Shown here: positions 46,204 to 58,500 of the stretch, piece after piece
Layout: each line of letters opens with the position of its first letter
How positions within the stretch are numbered: position 1 is the stretch's first letter
Assembly: GCF_022376445.1 (NCBI RefSeq)
Contig: NW_025954991.1
Coordinates: forward strand, 1-64,000
Length of the DNA: 64,000 nt
Direction: 5' to 3'
DNA from: Fomitopsis serialis
Lineage: Eukaryota; Basidiomycota; Agaricomycetes; Polyporales; Fomitopsidaceae
The notes under the pieces: model-generated
What the model saw: only the letters and a program-made list of their open reading frames with translations
Databases searched by the model: none
Told to the model about the DNA's origin: nothing
Program-made: the position numbers and the translations under genes

Positions 46204-49200
46204 ATGTTTCCTGGATCTTCATCTCGCGCCCAGTCTGCGTATGGGCAGCACTACCCCGAAGGTGCGCTCTCGGTTTTGCAGCAGGCTCGAGTTGGCTTAC
46301 ACCGCCTGTAGCCTCAGGAAGTAATGGCTGGGCACCTGGTCCAGCTCGTCACTACGGTTCAGACTTCGACTCGTCCACGGAGCGCGACTATCCACGTTCT
46401 GACCCCTCGTCTTCCCGCACGGGACACGGGCTTCATCCGACTGAACAGGACATTCGACAGGCCGGCTCTATCGTCACCCTCCCTGATCCCATTCCTTCGC
46501 TTCCCTACTGGTCTCATAAGCGACACTTGACGTGTGGGAATCCTACCCCTCCACCGCCGTGGGCACCGAGGATTACACCATGGCGCACCACTCCCTCCAA
46601 ACTCAAAACAGCAAACGCCGCGCTCGTCCTCTGCTTGAATATCGACGTCGACCCTCCAGATGTAGTCAAGACGAGTCCGTGTGCTGTGCTCGAGTGCTGG
46701 GTCGACCCTCATACACTCCCTGCCTCGAAGGCTCTTGATGTCATCGGCCTCAACCTCGCGCACCAGTTCGAGGGCCTGAGCGCGAAAATCCCCTTCAAAC
46801 CCTTACTCGACCCAGCGTATGACGATCTACGCAAGTACTGTCACTCCCTACGCAAGTCCGCGAAAGAGGACGCGATCCTTTTCTATTATAACGGTCACGG
46901 TGTCCCCAGACCCACGCCCAGCGGGGAGATGTGGTGCTTCAACAAGGAATACACCCAGTACATCCCCGTATCTCTCCAGGAAGTACAAACTTGGTTGCTC
47001 TCCCCTTGCGTCTACATCTGGGACTGTTCCGCGGCGGGGCGACTGCTGCAGACGTTTGTCAAGTTTGCACGGGCGCGCGACGCTGAAACCGAGATGAACC
47101 CGAAGCTGTATCCGGAGGGTATGCCTCCATTTTCCGACTGCATTCAACTCGCCGCATGCGCCGCCGATGAGCAGCTACCGTCATGTCCGGAGCTACCGGC
47201 CGACCTCTTCACGTCCTGTCTGACATCGCCCATCGACATCGCGCTACGGTGGTTCATCATGTGTAACCAGCTTCCCGGCAGCATAACGGGCGACATGGTC
47301 ATGCAGTTACCAGGCGACTTGAAGGACCGGCGGACACCATTGGGGGAGCTGAACTGGATCTTCACGGCCATTACTGACACTATCGCTTGGACGACATTTC
47401 CTAGGGACGTCTTTACGCGCTTATACCGGTCGGATCTACTTATCGCTTCTCTCTTCCGGAACTTCCTCCTTGCAGAACGGATCATGAAGAATTACCACTG
47501 CACGCCTCACACCTACCCACCATTACCCGCGACCAACACGCACCCATTGTGGGCGTCATGGGACTTGGCGGTTGACTCCTGTTTGAGGCAGTTGCCCGAG
47601 TTGCTGAAGCATGTGCAGCCAGGTACAACGACGGAAGCGTCTCTGACCACGCGCAGGTCTACAGCGGCACGAGCGCAAGCCGGTGCTCCTACCGCTCCCG
47701 TCGATCAGCCATACACTTACATCCACAGTAAGTTCTTCAGCGACCAACTTACGGCGTTCGAAGTCTGGATCTCTCGAGGCGGGTCTGCACTGACCAAGCG
47801 CGGTCCGCTGTCGCTCCCCGAGAGCGGTGGCGAGCAGACGGGAGTGTTGGACATTCCCAATGGTGACGCGGCGCATCCTCCAGAGGGTCTCGAGAACGAC
47901 CACCACCTCGTTCCCCGAAAACCACCGGATCAGTTACCCATCGTCCTTCAGGTCTTGCTCTCACAACCTCATCGTCTCCGCGCGCTCATCCTCCTCTCGC
48001 AATTCGTCGACTTGGGACCATGGGCTGTGCACCTCGTCCTCACCATCGGCATCTTCCCATATATCTCTCGTCTCCTTCAGGCTGCGTCGGCGGACTTGCG
48101 ACCAGTGTTGATTTTCATCTGGGCGCGCATCATCGCCGTTGACCCATCATGCCAAGTCGAACTCTACAACAACCAGGGCTACAAGTATTTCGCGCAGATC
48201 CTCGCTGTGCAGGACGAGCAGCCGCATCCAGCAATTCCGAACAGCTCGGAGCACAAGGCGATGTGCGCGTTTATCCTCTCCGCGATAGCTCGTGACTACC
48301 CCCACGGACAGAACGCCTGCTGGCGCGCACACGTTTTCGACGCGTGCTACGACCGCCTCACAGACAACGACTTCTTACTACGGCAATGGTCGGCGCTATG
48401 CATCGCGCAGATGTGGGATGCCAATGACGAGGTCAAGACGTATGGCGTCGACCGAGGCACGCAAGACAGGTTGATTGGCCTGCTCACGGACGACTCGCCA
48501 GAAGTGCGGAGCGCTGCCCTTTACGCGCTCGGGACGTTCTTGGGCGCGTCGGGGTCCCCAGATCTCAACAAGCTCGGCGGTGGGGGTAGCGGTACGCAGA
48601 CACAACTGGAGGAGCGCATTCACTTCCGCATGGAGGTCGCTGTTGTTACCGGGGCTACCCTGGCTATCAAGGAGGACGCGAGCCCGATGGTCAGGAAGGA
48701 ACTACTTGTGCTTATCAGCTGTCTCGTCAAGGAGTGGAGAGGATACTTCATTGTCTGCGCGTGGATTTACTGGGAGGAAGAGCGGCGATGGAAGCAGGGC
48801 GCGCCCCCGCACGAGGAGGATGTAGCTTCCCAAGCGACTGCGGAGTGGTTGGATGGCTTCGGCGATGAAGACGCTCGGGAGGAGAATCGAGTACTCCTGT
48901 CCTCGTTCTTCACCATTTACAGCGTGTTGCTGGAGCTCTCAGCCGACCCTTACGAGGAGGTTGGTATCAACGCGCAAACGACTGTGGACTACATCATCGC
49001 GCTCTTACTAGAGTCGCCTTTCAGCCGTCTGGACAGTACTACGCTCAAGGAACCTCCTATCGTTGTTGAGTCGAAGAATGGTACTCGGACTCGAGCACCT
49101 TCAATCCAATCGGACAAAAGTCAGCCACCTCCCTCACCTGTTCTTAGCAGGCCGAGTATCACGCGTAGTGATACGATGGGTGGAACGATCTCGAACGGGG

Positions 49201-51346
49201 TTACCAGCACTCTACGACGTACGTCCTCCTTCGCCAATGCGCTACGAAGTCTTGCGGGCAACATCGCCTTTCCGACTATGGACGACGGCCGCTCGTCGCC
49301 GCGCCCGGCATCGACCTCTACTCTGCGCACTGATGTACCTGACGGTGTATCACGCCCTCCTTCGCCGAACCTTAATTACGCACAGTACACGTCCCCGTAT
49401 TCTCGTCCCTCTACTCCTCCGCCTCCTTCCACGTCCACAAGTCGACTGTCTCCTTACCCTTCGCCAAAGTCTGCCGCGGAACCGCCGTCGCCTCCTATGG
49501 ACTTCCTCCCATCGGACGTCATGGAGGCGCTCATTGAGGAGGACATGGAACGTCTGCGGGCACGTCGGAGGGTCGCGGCGCATCATAGACATCACCATCC
49601 GCATGCAACTGGGCTGGGAGGCGTGGGCAGCCCGGCTGGAAGCACGTTCTCCATGGACTCAAGCGTCATTTTGGGTCTTGGTACGGGTGTCGGCATTCGG
49701 GACGTTCTGCCCCTGAAGAGCCGCTTCTATGACTGGTGTTGCGAATACTTCAAGGAGCCGCAAATGAGGGTACGTCGGTCGAAGTATTTGCACCTTCGTA
49801 TGCTTATTGTCTGCGACTAGCAACCCGAGGCTGACGAGCCTGGAAGTGTTCAATACAACTACCAACTCTGGCGGCAGCAGCGCAATGAACAAGTGCTTTC
49901 GACTACACGGGCCCAAGCAGAGATAGCGGGTAAGTTGTTGGTGCGCTATCCGTTGCTAACACTCACGCGGGGTTTGTAGCGTCTTGCAAGTGGGATAGAC
50001 CGGTCTCGACCATCCAAGTCACTGGTCTGCCACAGCAACTATCCTTCCATTCCTTTGACCCGCACTTGGTGATCGCTAATGAATCCGATGTCATAACGTG
50101 CGTGCATTTAATCCCTCCGGAATCGATCAGCGTCACTGACGCTTATGTAGCGTGTGGGATTGGATGCAGCGGAAGCGACTGAACCGTTTCTTCAACGGCA
50201 ATCCAAAGGGGACGTGTGTGACGTCGTTGCACATCATCAACCAAGAGGTCGGAGGCATCATCCTGACCGCTGCGGGTGCGTTGAGCATTCATTTGCCTCT
50301 TTTGCAGTAGCTGATATCTGTACGCGCTAGCTGACGGCGTCGTCCGTTTGTACCGGAATTATGACCCATCACTGAGCAATGGTCCAGTGCAGATGGTTAG
50401 CTCGTTCCGTGGAGCCAATGAAGTGCTTCAAGTACAGCGCGGAAGTGGAATGATCACAGACTGGAGGCAGACGGGCGGTACGCTGCTTGTGGGCGGTGAC
50501 TCGCGGGTCATACGGGTTTGGGACGCCCACACAGAGAGCCAAGTCATGGTGCGTTCGTTGACTCTTTATGATTGAATTATGTTTGAGCCACCGACATGCT
50601 ACGTAGGATCTGGAGACTAACTCTGATAGTCCTATCACCGCTATGGTGTCCGATTACGGATCCATTAATACGTTCCTGACCAGCTTTGCCGATGGGTCGG
50701 TCAAAGTCTTTGACCGGCGTATGGACGAAGAGAACGCCGTTGTGCGCTCGTACCACGATCATACGTCTTGGGTACAAAACGTGAAATGGCATCCAAGTTA
50801 CGACGGCCAATTCCTCTCGGGCTCGTGAGTTAACCTTTCCAGATACCACCGATTATAGTTTTTGCTGATTACCGTATACCAGTACGGATGGTGAAGTGAA
50901 GCTATGGGATATTCGCGGAGATGACACAGCCTTGCAGACCTGGGATCTATGTCCCCAAGGGTTGTCTGCATTTGACGTCCATGAGCAAACAGAAGTATTC
51001 GCTGCGTGAGTGATCCAGATCCTGAGGATACGCGATGTTCTCATTTCTTGCATAGGACTTCTTCCCTCGTGCCGTCGAATTGGAGAACCCAGCGAACCGC
51101 TGTGCATTCGTTCGTTCGGGCCAGTCCCCTGTCTACGCTGACGACGGGCCTCACCGTACCGCCACCACGAGACCCATATCTTCCATTCGTTAACCGTTCG
51201 AGCAGTCTGACCTTCCACCCGAAGGAAATGGTTTATGCTGTTGGTCTTTGGGATGGATCTGGTGCGTCTGACAACACACATTGATGTTGTTCGCATCGCT
51301 GACTGTGACTCCAGTGCGTATCATGGGTTGCAAGTTACCGTCGTAG
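46204..51346 (+). CDS. KOG1: Raptor homologue (KOG1/Mip1), TORC1 scaffold, 1,554 aa
   Basis: Ten exons: 46204-46261, 46312-49769, 49821-49929, 49980-50097, 50151-50275, 50331-50548, 50607-50824, 50883-51005, 51056-51261 and 51315-51346, totalling 4,665 nt in frame. The N-terminal caspase-like RNC domain has ILFYYNGHGVPRPTPSGEMW (about 210-230) and VYIWDCSAAGRLL, the conserved dyad region of Raptor. ARM/HEAT-type helices follow (for example QVLLSQPHRLRALILLSQFVDLG, and DDSPEVRSAALYALGTFLG). A Ser/Pro-rich linker (about 1000-1150) is likely phosphorylated. C-terminal WD40-type repeats include VWDAHTESQVM and VKLWDIRGDD, ending near GSVRIMGCKLPS. Raptor presents substrates to TOR kinase. Length matches yeast Kog1. 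No lesion was found. Confidence 0.95.
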
Positions 51347-51824
51347 TTTGGTCATAGTTGCTCTATGGACTGAAGAACTCTGCTTTGCTCGTCATCTCGT
51401 TTGCACAAGTATTTTATTAATTTTTGCGTACGTCTGTGTGTTGAATACGTCCTCTACTGTAGCATAAGAATAATGCGATCTGAATACGCTGGTTGCAAAC
51501 GAATGCACGGTTCGTCCCAAGTCAGTCTGCAACGCTGCTCAAGCGCCCATGGCCAACGCGATCACGTGTCTGGCTAGCCACAGTTGAGACGGCGCGGGAG
51601 ACAAATGTGTTTTCAGACATCACTTCTGCTCACTCTCGCATAAGGCAGTCTGACTTTACTTCAACTTGCCCACGATGACATCCCTTGAAATCGTGACCAA
51701 ATTTGCGACGGCGGTTCTGTCTTCAACGAATAGTACTCATAGGTGGGAGAACTAGTCTTCAATCTCGCACTACTACGCTCGTGTCCTCATGGTGGCATTT
51801 CAGCTCTGCTGACCAGAACACGAT
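51347..51824. other. Promoter region of array II copy 1
   Basis: CATGGCCAACGCGATCACGT near 51548 is repeated almost exactly near 53898 upstream of the second paralogue. A possible upstream exon starts with ATG at about 51674. No other gene is seen. Confidence 0.5.
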
Positions 51825-53439
51825 ATGCCAACGAATATTGCAATATCATGTGTGGTTAACCGACCTCAAAAACATCTCGATGTGGCCGGCTATTCTGGAT
51901 CTAGCCAATTGACAGCTGTCGAAACCCCTCCCATTTTCAAACTACCCACGGAACTCCTCATACAGATCTTCTCAAATCGTCCCTCAATCCCGACGTTTCA
52001 ATCGGATAGCTGGGGATGTGGCAGACCCGTGGCTACGTGGTTGCTGAAAATCACACACGTCTGCAAACTCTGGCGAATCGTAGCATCGGGATGCCCCACA
52101 CTATGGGATATAGTGTTGCTTCCCATGCATCCCGATTGTACCCATGAATTTCTCCTACGTTCTCGGGAAGTCCCCCTCGATATATTCTGGTTCCACAAGG
52201 GCGACGCCACGACCATGGAGCTCGTAATCGCCCACCTGCATCATGTCCGGACCCTCCAGATCATGGTTACGGGGGTCCCTAATGACATAGCGGAACAGCT
52301 CAACATCCCGGCACCGATTTTGGAAAGGTTCGCGCTCAACTACGCGCAATCCTGCGATAATATTGCCGGCAATTCGCTTTTCCGTGGTGATACGCCTAAT
52401 TTGCGCGTCCTGCGCCTCAGTCATACCACGCCACGCATGGAGGATATGAGCTTGAGTGCGCTTCAGCACTTGAACATCACCGAGCCGAGCAGGGACCTGC
52501 TCGGTCGGGATTTGTCGTGCTCCTAAACATGTTGAGGGAGCACCTGGTCTCAAGACATGTCGAATTTATACCGCCAGATATTCCGAGGACACCGTGACGA
52601 ATCTCGACGACTACGCAATACGGCGCCATGGGTTGGATAAGGTGCTACTGAAGCACCTTCAAGGCCTCGAGCTCGTCGCGACACTGGACCGCTGTGCTCT
52701 CCTGCTGGAGCAGCTTGACCTACCTTCTCTGGGCGTGCTCAACGTTTCGACCTACACACAGGACGGCAACCCGGACCACATCGCCGCGATCGCACAGAGG
52801 ATCCCTCTTCCGGATAAAATTCAGGCTCTGTGCATCGCACTTCCTGAGTACGGATCCGTTACCAAGATCTTGCGTATGTGGGGAGGCGCGTCCTCTCGAG
52901 ACTGTACCTTTCAACTGCAGGCTGGTTGTCTTACGGAACCAAGCAGTGTTCTTCCCGCGATACTCGCCCGGTTGCCTCTTCAACACGTCCGCGAACTACA
53001 AATCATGGGCGGATTCGTATCCATATCTGTATGGGACATCATCTGCAAGGCGGTACCAGATGTCACCAAATTGACCGTATGGGGGTTGCTCGCCCCACGC
53101 CTTCTCCCGCAGGTCCTCGCGCCCGACTGTCCGAAATTGTTCAACGAGGAAGATGATGGAATGTACCTCCCCCATCTGAGTAACGTCTGGCTTAGAGGCG
53201 CTTCCTTCGGAATCCCGGAGCCAGGTGGTTGTGTCCGTCACCGGACTGCCTGGGTGGGCTACCTACACGACAAGCTGGTCCGGCGTACCAAGAAATCGGG
53301 TCGGGGGATTACGCAACTTACGATCTCGGACTGCTACAGCGTGCTCAGGTCTAATATCGAATTGTTGAAAAGTGCGGTGGATACGGTGGTGTGGGACGGG
53401 GTAATGCAGGTTGTACTAGTCGCAGAACCGATGCCATGA
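51825..53439 (+). pseudogene. F-box protein, tandem array II copy 1, frameshifted
   Basis: The frame from ATG 51825 carries the F-box-like segment PIFKLPTELLIQIFSNRPSI and ITHVCKLWRIVASGCPTLW, then leucine-rich sequence, and stops at 52526. The homologous C-terminal part continues from about 52535 to 53439 in another frame (LLKHLQGLELVATLDRCALL to VDTVVWDGVMQVV). Comparison with copy 2 suggests two single-base losses between about 52512 and 52535. No intron of normal size restores the frame. The two halves are otherwise well conserved, so the damage is recent or is a sequence error. This subfamily differs from array I but shares the F-box-plus-LRR plan. Confidence 0.7.
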
Positions 53440-54136
53440 GACTAATTCTACTCAGAGTCATACATTCGATTGGCACTACCTGTATTTTATGAGGGTGCTA
53501 GGTCGATGATGGATGGATGGAACTTGAAGGTGGCGTTTGATGTCTATGTACGATTACACTGTTATCGACTTCATTACTGTACTCCGGACTCTGGCTGATA
53601 GGATTGCGACCAGTTGACAATATTTTAACACCTTGCATTTATACTAAACATCATAGTAGCTCAGCTACGACATACGCGTAGGAACAGTGAGTACGAAGTG
53701 CTACCAATGGACCTGTATTCAATAACGTGACATCATCATTGTGACTTCTCGCCGCCACCTATACATTGTGCTTGCACATGTACTGCAAGAAATGGATCCT
53801 GCGAGTGTACGCATCGAAAATTGGAACTTAATCGTGCGGATCCTAGTAGGCTCGCGACTGTACCGCGCTCGGGCGCCCAAAGCCACATCAAACGCTCATG
53901 GCCAACGCGATCACGTGTACATATAGCCACAGTAGTCACACTTACACAAGTTACAGATGGCCACTGGCACTGACAGCCGCGCGAGCACGGTCGAGCGGCA
54001 GACTCGCTGTGCTTTCGGACGACGCCTCTCGTCTCCGTCAAATTCATCAGTCCCAATCCTGTTTCTTCGTCGTCTACGCCAACTATTGAAACACTTCAGC
54101 CGCATTCATGAGGGCAGCCATGTCTTATTATGATAG
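53440..54136. other. Region between array II copies
   Basis: About 700 bases with no supported gene. The second occurrence of the GGCCAACGCGATCACGTG-type element lies near 53898-53920, followed by a TATA-like ACATATAG, as expected for a duplicated promoter. Confidence 0.5.
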
Positions 54137-55864
54137 GTGAGCTCCGAGGCAGACAGTCGTCTCAGAACGCCTGCGTTCTCACTATGGTGGCATCTCAGTT
54201 CGGTTGGCCAGAATACCAAGCCATCTACGAAGTTTTCAATCGCATCCTCGATTAAGCAACCTCAAGAATATGTTTTCCTCGCTCGATCCTCCAACTCCAC
54301 CATCAAAAATTCTCCTATCTTCAAGTTACCCTCCGAGCTCCTCATACAGATATTCTTATACCGCCCGTCCATCGTTGAAGACTCGTTTCCCGAAAGGAAC
54401 CGGAGGTGCGGTGGGCCTATAGTGATTTGGCTATTAGACATCACACATGTCTGCAAACTGTGGCGAGCCGTAGCGATTGGATGCCCCATGCTATGGGGCA
54501 ATCTGTTCCTTCCCATGCGTCCCGATTGTGCGCAGGAATTCCTCCTACGTTCCCGGAACATACCTCTCGAGATACACTGGTCTCAAGAGCACGGCATTTA
54601 TGGGTACGACACCATGGCCTCCTCGAAGCTGGCCCTTGCCCACCTCCATCGTCTCCGTGTGCTCCACATCGCCGCCAGCCATGTCCACGATGATATAGCG
54701 GACCTGCTCGACTACCCAGCACCAATGCTAGAAAATCTTACGCTCGACTGTCACGACCGCTACTACGATGGGAGGCCCTATCGCTTGCTTTTCCGTGATA
54801 ATACACCAAATCTGCGCATCCTGTACCTCGATCAAGCCAGGCAACGCATAGAGGATATGCGCATGGATGCACTTCAGCACCTGGACATTAATGACCCCGA
54901 TAGGGACCTGCTTGGTCAAGAGCTGCCAGTGCTTCTGAACATGTTGAGTGGAACACCTGGTCTGCAGACACTTCACGCCAAAGGCCTAGTAATCAAGGGC
55001 TCCGCCAACCACGCGACAGTGCGCCCTGGGTTGAATGTTGTGTGACTAGAACACCTTCGGTCGCTCAAACTCTGTGTATCCCTTGACCGCTGTGCTCTCC
55101 TGCTGGAGCACCTTGATCTACCTTCCCTCGGCGAGCTCCACATATCGACACACATTCCCGACAGCATTCCGGACTGCGTAGTCTCGATCGCACCGAAGGT
55201 CGCATTCCTGGACAAAATCCAGACTCTGTTCGTTGGATTTACTGAGGCGAAAATCAGCGACCGCATTCTAGGTATATGTGGAGGCACGACCACTCAACCT
55301 CACACCTTCAAACTGACGGTCATGCGAATAAACGGCCTATATCGTGTTCTTCCCGCGATACTTGCTCGATTACCTCTTCAAAACGTTCGCGAACTGCAGG
55401 TCTGTGGCAGAACCATATTACTTCGTAAATGGGACATGATCTGCAAACCCATACCCGATGTCACCAAGCTGAGCGTAAGGGGGTTGTTCGCTGCTGCCGC
55501 TCTCCCAGACGTCATCAAACCCGACGGTCCGCAAATGGTCGATGACAAGGCCGTCGGGATGTATCTCCCGCATCTGAGCGACATCCTACTGGAAGGGGTT
55601 TCCTTCAACATTGATTCGGAGCTAGCTCATGGTGGATACGGTGGCTATCACGGGCTTACCTGGGTGACGGATCTGCACGACAAACTGGTGAGGCGTGCCG
55701 AAGAAACAGGCCAAGAAATCGCGCAGCTTCGTATCTCGGAGTGCCACAACGTGCAGAGGATCAACGTCGATCTGCTGAAGAGCGCGGTGAATACGGTGAT
55801 ATGGGATGGGGTGGTGAAGGTTGCAGAGGTTGCCAGAGAATATGGTGCCTGGTATGGGTGCTGA
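54137..55864 (+). pseudogene. F-box protein, tandem array II copy 2, one nonsense codon
   Basis: A single frame runs the whole length and is broken only by a TGA at 55043-55045, between RPGLNVV and LEHLRSLKLC, where copy 1 has KVLLKHLQGLEL. The F-box-like segment is PIFKLPSELLIQIFLYRPSI with ITHVCKLWRAVAIGCPMLW. The leucine-rich C-terminus ends with VNTVIWDGVVKVAEVAREYGAW, matching copy 1. No in-frame ATG precedes the F-box, so an upstream exon is needed; the TATGATAG before 54137 could be its acceptor. If the stop is real, the protein keeps the F-box but loses the substrate-binding half. Confidence 0.7.
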
Positions 55865-56327
55865 GCGCGCTTCAAGTTCAGGACGCCGGGTCGGTAGCTG
55901 TCGGTAGACAGTAGTACTTACCGAACATTGTGCTCAGGTCTGCTGGTCGATTTGTTGTTCAAGTGCCGATGTAATTCTCCTCGAGAATCGTATTGTACAG
56001 CACATGGGCTGCGATTCATCGCCCGGCTACGACGATATATGTAAGTACCAGCACCGGCCCTACACGGAGTATCGGATTCGTACCGACTCGGGGCGCACTG
56101 TGTGACATCATTGCGTGACAGCGCCATCTGACAAGATCGTCACGTCACGGAGTACTTAGCCACCGCAAGTTGCCACCCAACTTTTCGCCGCCCCCACTCA
56201 ACGCCACCGCCCAGCCACCGCTGCCCGCGACAGACACGTCCCCGACTCGCGACCTCCCGCCCGTCGCTTTTTCGTACAGAGTCCTTCGCTTGCAGCATAG
56301 TATTTTTGCCGCACGTAACTGAACAGG
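55865..56327. other. Promoter region of the zinc-finger gene
   Basis: CT- and GC-rich sequence at 56160-56280 precedes the zinc-finger start. No gene was recognised. Confidence 0.5.
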
Positions 56328-58139
56328 ATGGTGCGCGCACACATGAAGCAGACGGTGAGCAACTGTCGGGTGCCGGATACGGATCCGTCCTTCAGCCACT
56401 TCTGCCACTGCCCTGTGGCTGATCATGCCCATATCCAGCCGGACGAGAAGAAAGAAACACACAAGAAGAAGACACCCGTCAAGAAGAAGGTAGAGACCGG
56501 ATCATGGCCCTGCAAGATGAACGGCTGCAACAAGGTCTTCGCTCGCGAGGCCGACCTCAAGCGACATCAGCGGACGACAAAGACCCACTCCATGCCTGGC
56601 TTGTGAGTTGCTTCGTTATGCGACGTTGACTCTCATGTGATGTCCACTCTTCGTACGCTCCAGTGCATGCCCTCAGTGTGACGCGACGTTCACGAGAGTG
56701 AGTATCTTGTATTCTACTCGATGCCGGATCGCTAACTGTCTGGGCAGACCGATGCGCTCCGTCGGCATCAGAAATCACGGTGCGTCATGTTCTACTGGGA
56801 GTTCATTCCAAATATTCATAGCCCGCTAGGCATAATGGCATCGTTATGGCCCCAGTTGAGCAGGACAAATTCCATAGCATCGTAGACAACGACGCCGAAT
56901 CCTGTGGTTCTCGGTCTCGCAGCGTCACGCCTTCGAAGGAAGGCGAAGGCAGTAGCGCGAATGGCTCTCCACCGCAAGCCGTTGCACAACCTGGCACCTC
57001 TGGACCTGGCAGTTACTATCGCTCACACACTATGAACCAAAGTGCGCATATACTCGATCCAATCTCGGTGCTGTGTTCGTTGACATAGCTTGCAGGCTAC
57101 ATACCGCCCCGGTCACATTCCGGCATGGTGATGGATCCTCATTATTCACAATCTATTGGCCCACCTACCTCTGCCGCAAGGCTTCACCAGGCTACCTGGT
57201 CAGGACCGCCGCCGCCCTGGGCGGAGGCTCCCCCGCCTCCAGGTCATCCTATGTATCACATGCCTCCGCCTGGCTACTATCCTCCCCACTACCGGTATGC
57301 TCCTCCTGGGATGCCAATGCCGCCTCACATGCATCCGGGCATGCCTCCGGAGTACATGGGTCACCCACCGTACGGTGCTCCCTACCCTCCACCACACCCA
57401 GGCGCTGCACCGCCGCAGCCCAACGGCAGCGCCTCACCGCCACACCGAGAGAAGGACGACGCCGAATCTGAAGACGCTGAGATGGAGGAGGGGTCTTCCC
57501 GCGGTTCGCCGGCCATTGATCCGTCGCTCGAGCAGCCTGCCCAAGCCCTGCACCCGAGCTCGATACAAGGTGGCCAGCAGGAGCCTCCATCCGCCGAAGC
57601 AAGCGGGGCCTCGTTGGGGATCTCCCACGCCGAGGCTGAGGCAGCCGTTAAGGCCGTCCTGGCCCTGCAGAAAGCCGGGTCGGGCGGACCAGCAGCGCCT
57701 GACGCTGAGCCAAAGCAAGCCCAATCGCCAATCGCGTCGCAGCCGGCTGCAAAGCCTGAAGTGTCCGAACAATCAAGCGAACAACAAGCGTCTCCTGTCA
57801 GTGCGCCGGACGCCTCTGCTGATGTCGACGTGGATGCTGATGCCGATGGTGAAGCCGATGGTGACGGAGAGGAAGTGAAGAGCGACATGGCCGACGATGC
57901 ACCCGCAACGAATGCACTGGCTGTACCGCAACAGGGCGAGATCGTGACGGAGGACGGCGTGGCCATGTTAAATCCAGGTGTGTTTTTCCGTGCGCTATTG
58001 ATAGGCACTCATGTCGCTAACATTCCTACGGTGCGTGGCAGCGGAGCTGTTGACGCAGGTTGGTGGCCGCCCTTCATCTGAGCTGGCTGTTCTGTGTTGA
58101 CCTGTCTCACAGGAGTCCCTGGCCTCGCCGCCGCCATGA
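56328..58139 (+). CDS. C2H2 zinc-finger protein, probable transcription factor
   Basis: Start ATG 56328. The first exon, to about 56604, encodes a Cys/His-bearing N-terminus, a Lys-rich stretch (KKKTPVKKKVE) and the first finger, CKMNGCNKVFAREADLKRHQ with a final KTH. The second finger, CPQCDATFTRTDALRRHQKSRH, is assembled across three short exons between 56665 and 56840. The following exons encode a Ser-rich part, a Pro/Met/His-rich region (PPHYRYAPPGMPMPPHMHPG), and a long acidic region with Asp/Ala repeats near 57820-57900, all typical of activation domains. Two short exons close the protein as AELLTQESLASPPP, with the stop at 58137-58139. The fingers indicate DNA binding. I cannot name the orthologue. 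Confidence 0.8.
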
Positions 58140-58500
58140 TCACAAAGCACGCGTGATGGGTGATATACCGCGATAACATTCGAAGTTCGGGATCATAACT
58201 AATTTTTTATGTTGTACTGTACCTTGTGGTTGTGTCATATTCGCTATGCCCGTCTTTACCTTTTCAGCACATACGGATGGTGATGCTGTAATGATAGGAC
58301 CTCATTCATCCATCGACGGTGAATAGTGACCATTGGTATAAGTGTGCGGCTACAGATATAACGACGGTTGACTCGATATTCTACATGCTAATAATGCTAA
58401 CGGAAGCACACGACGTTATAGTACAAAGCGCTGTTGAGAGCGTACCACATAACACATGGGATCGTGAAGTCGTCAACGAGACCAAGCTACAAAGTGCCGC
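58140..58500. other. Convergent 3' ends, no gene seen
   Basis: The zinc-finger gene (+) and adenosine kinase (-) end toward each other. The sequence is AT-richer and has no supported frame. Confidence 0.5.
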
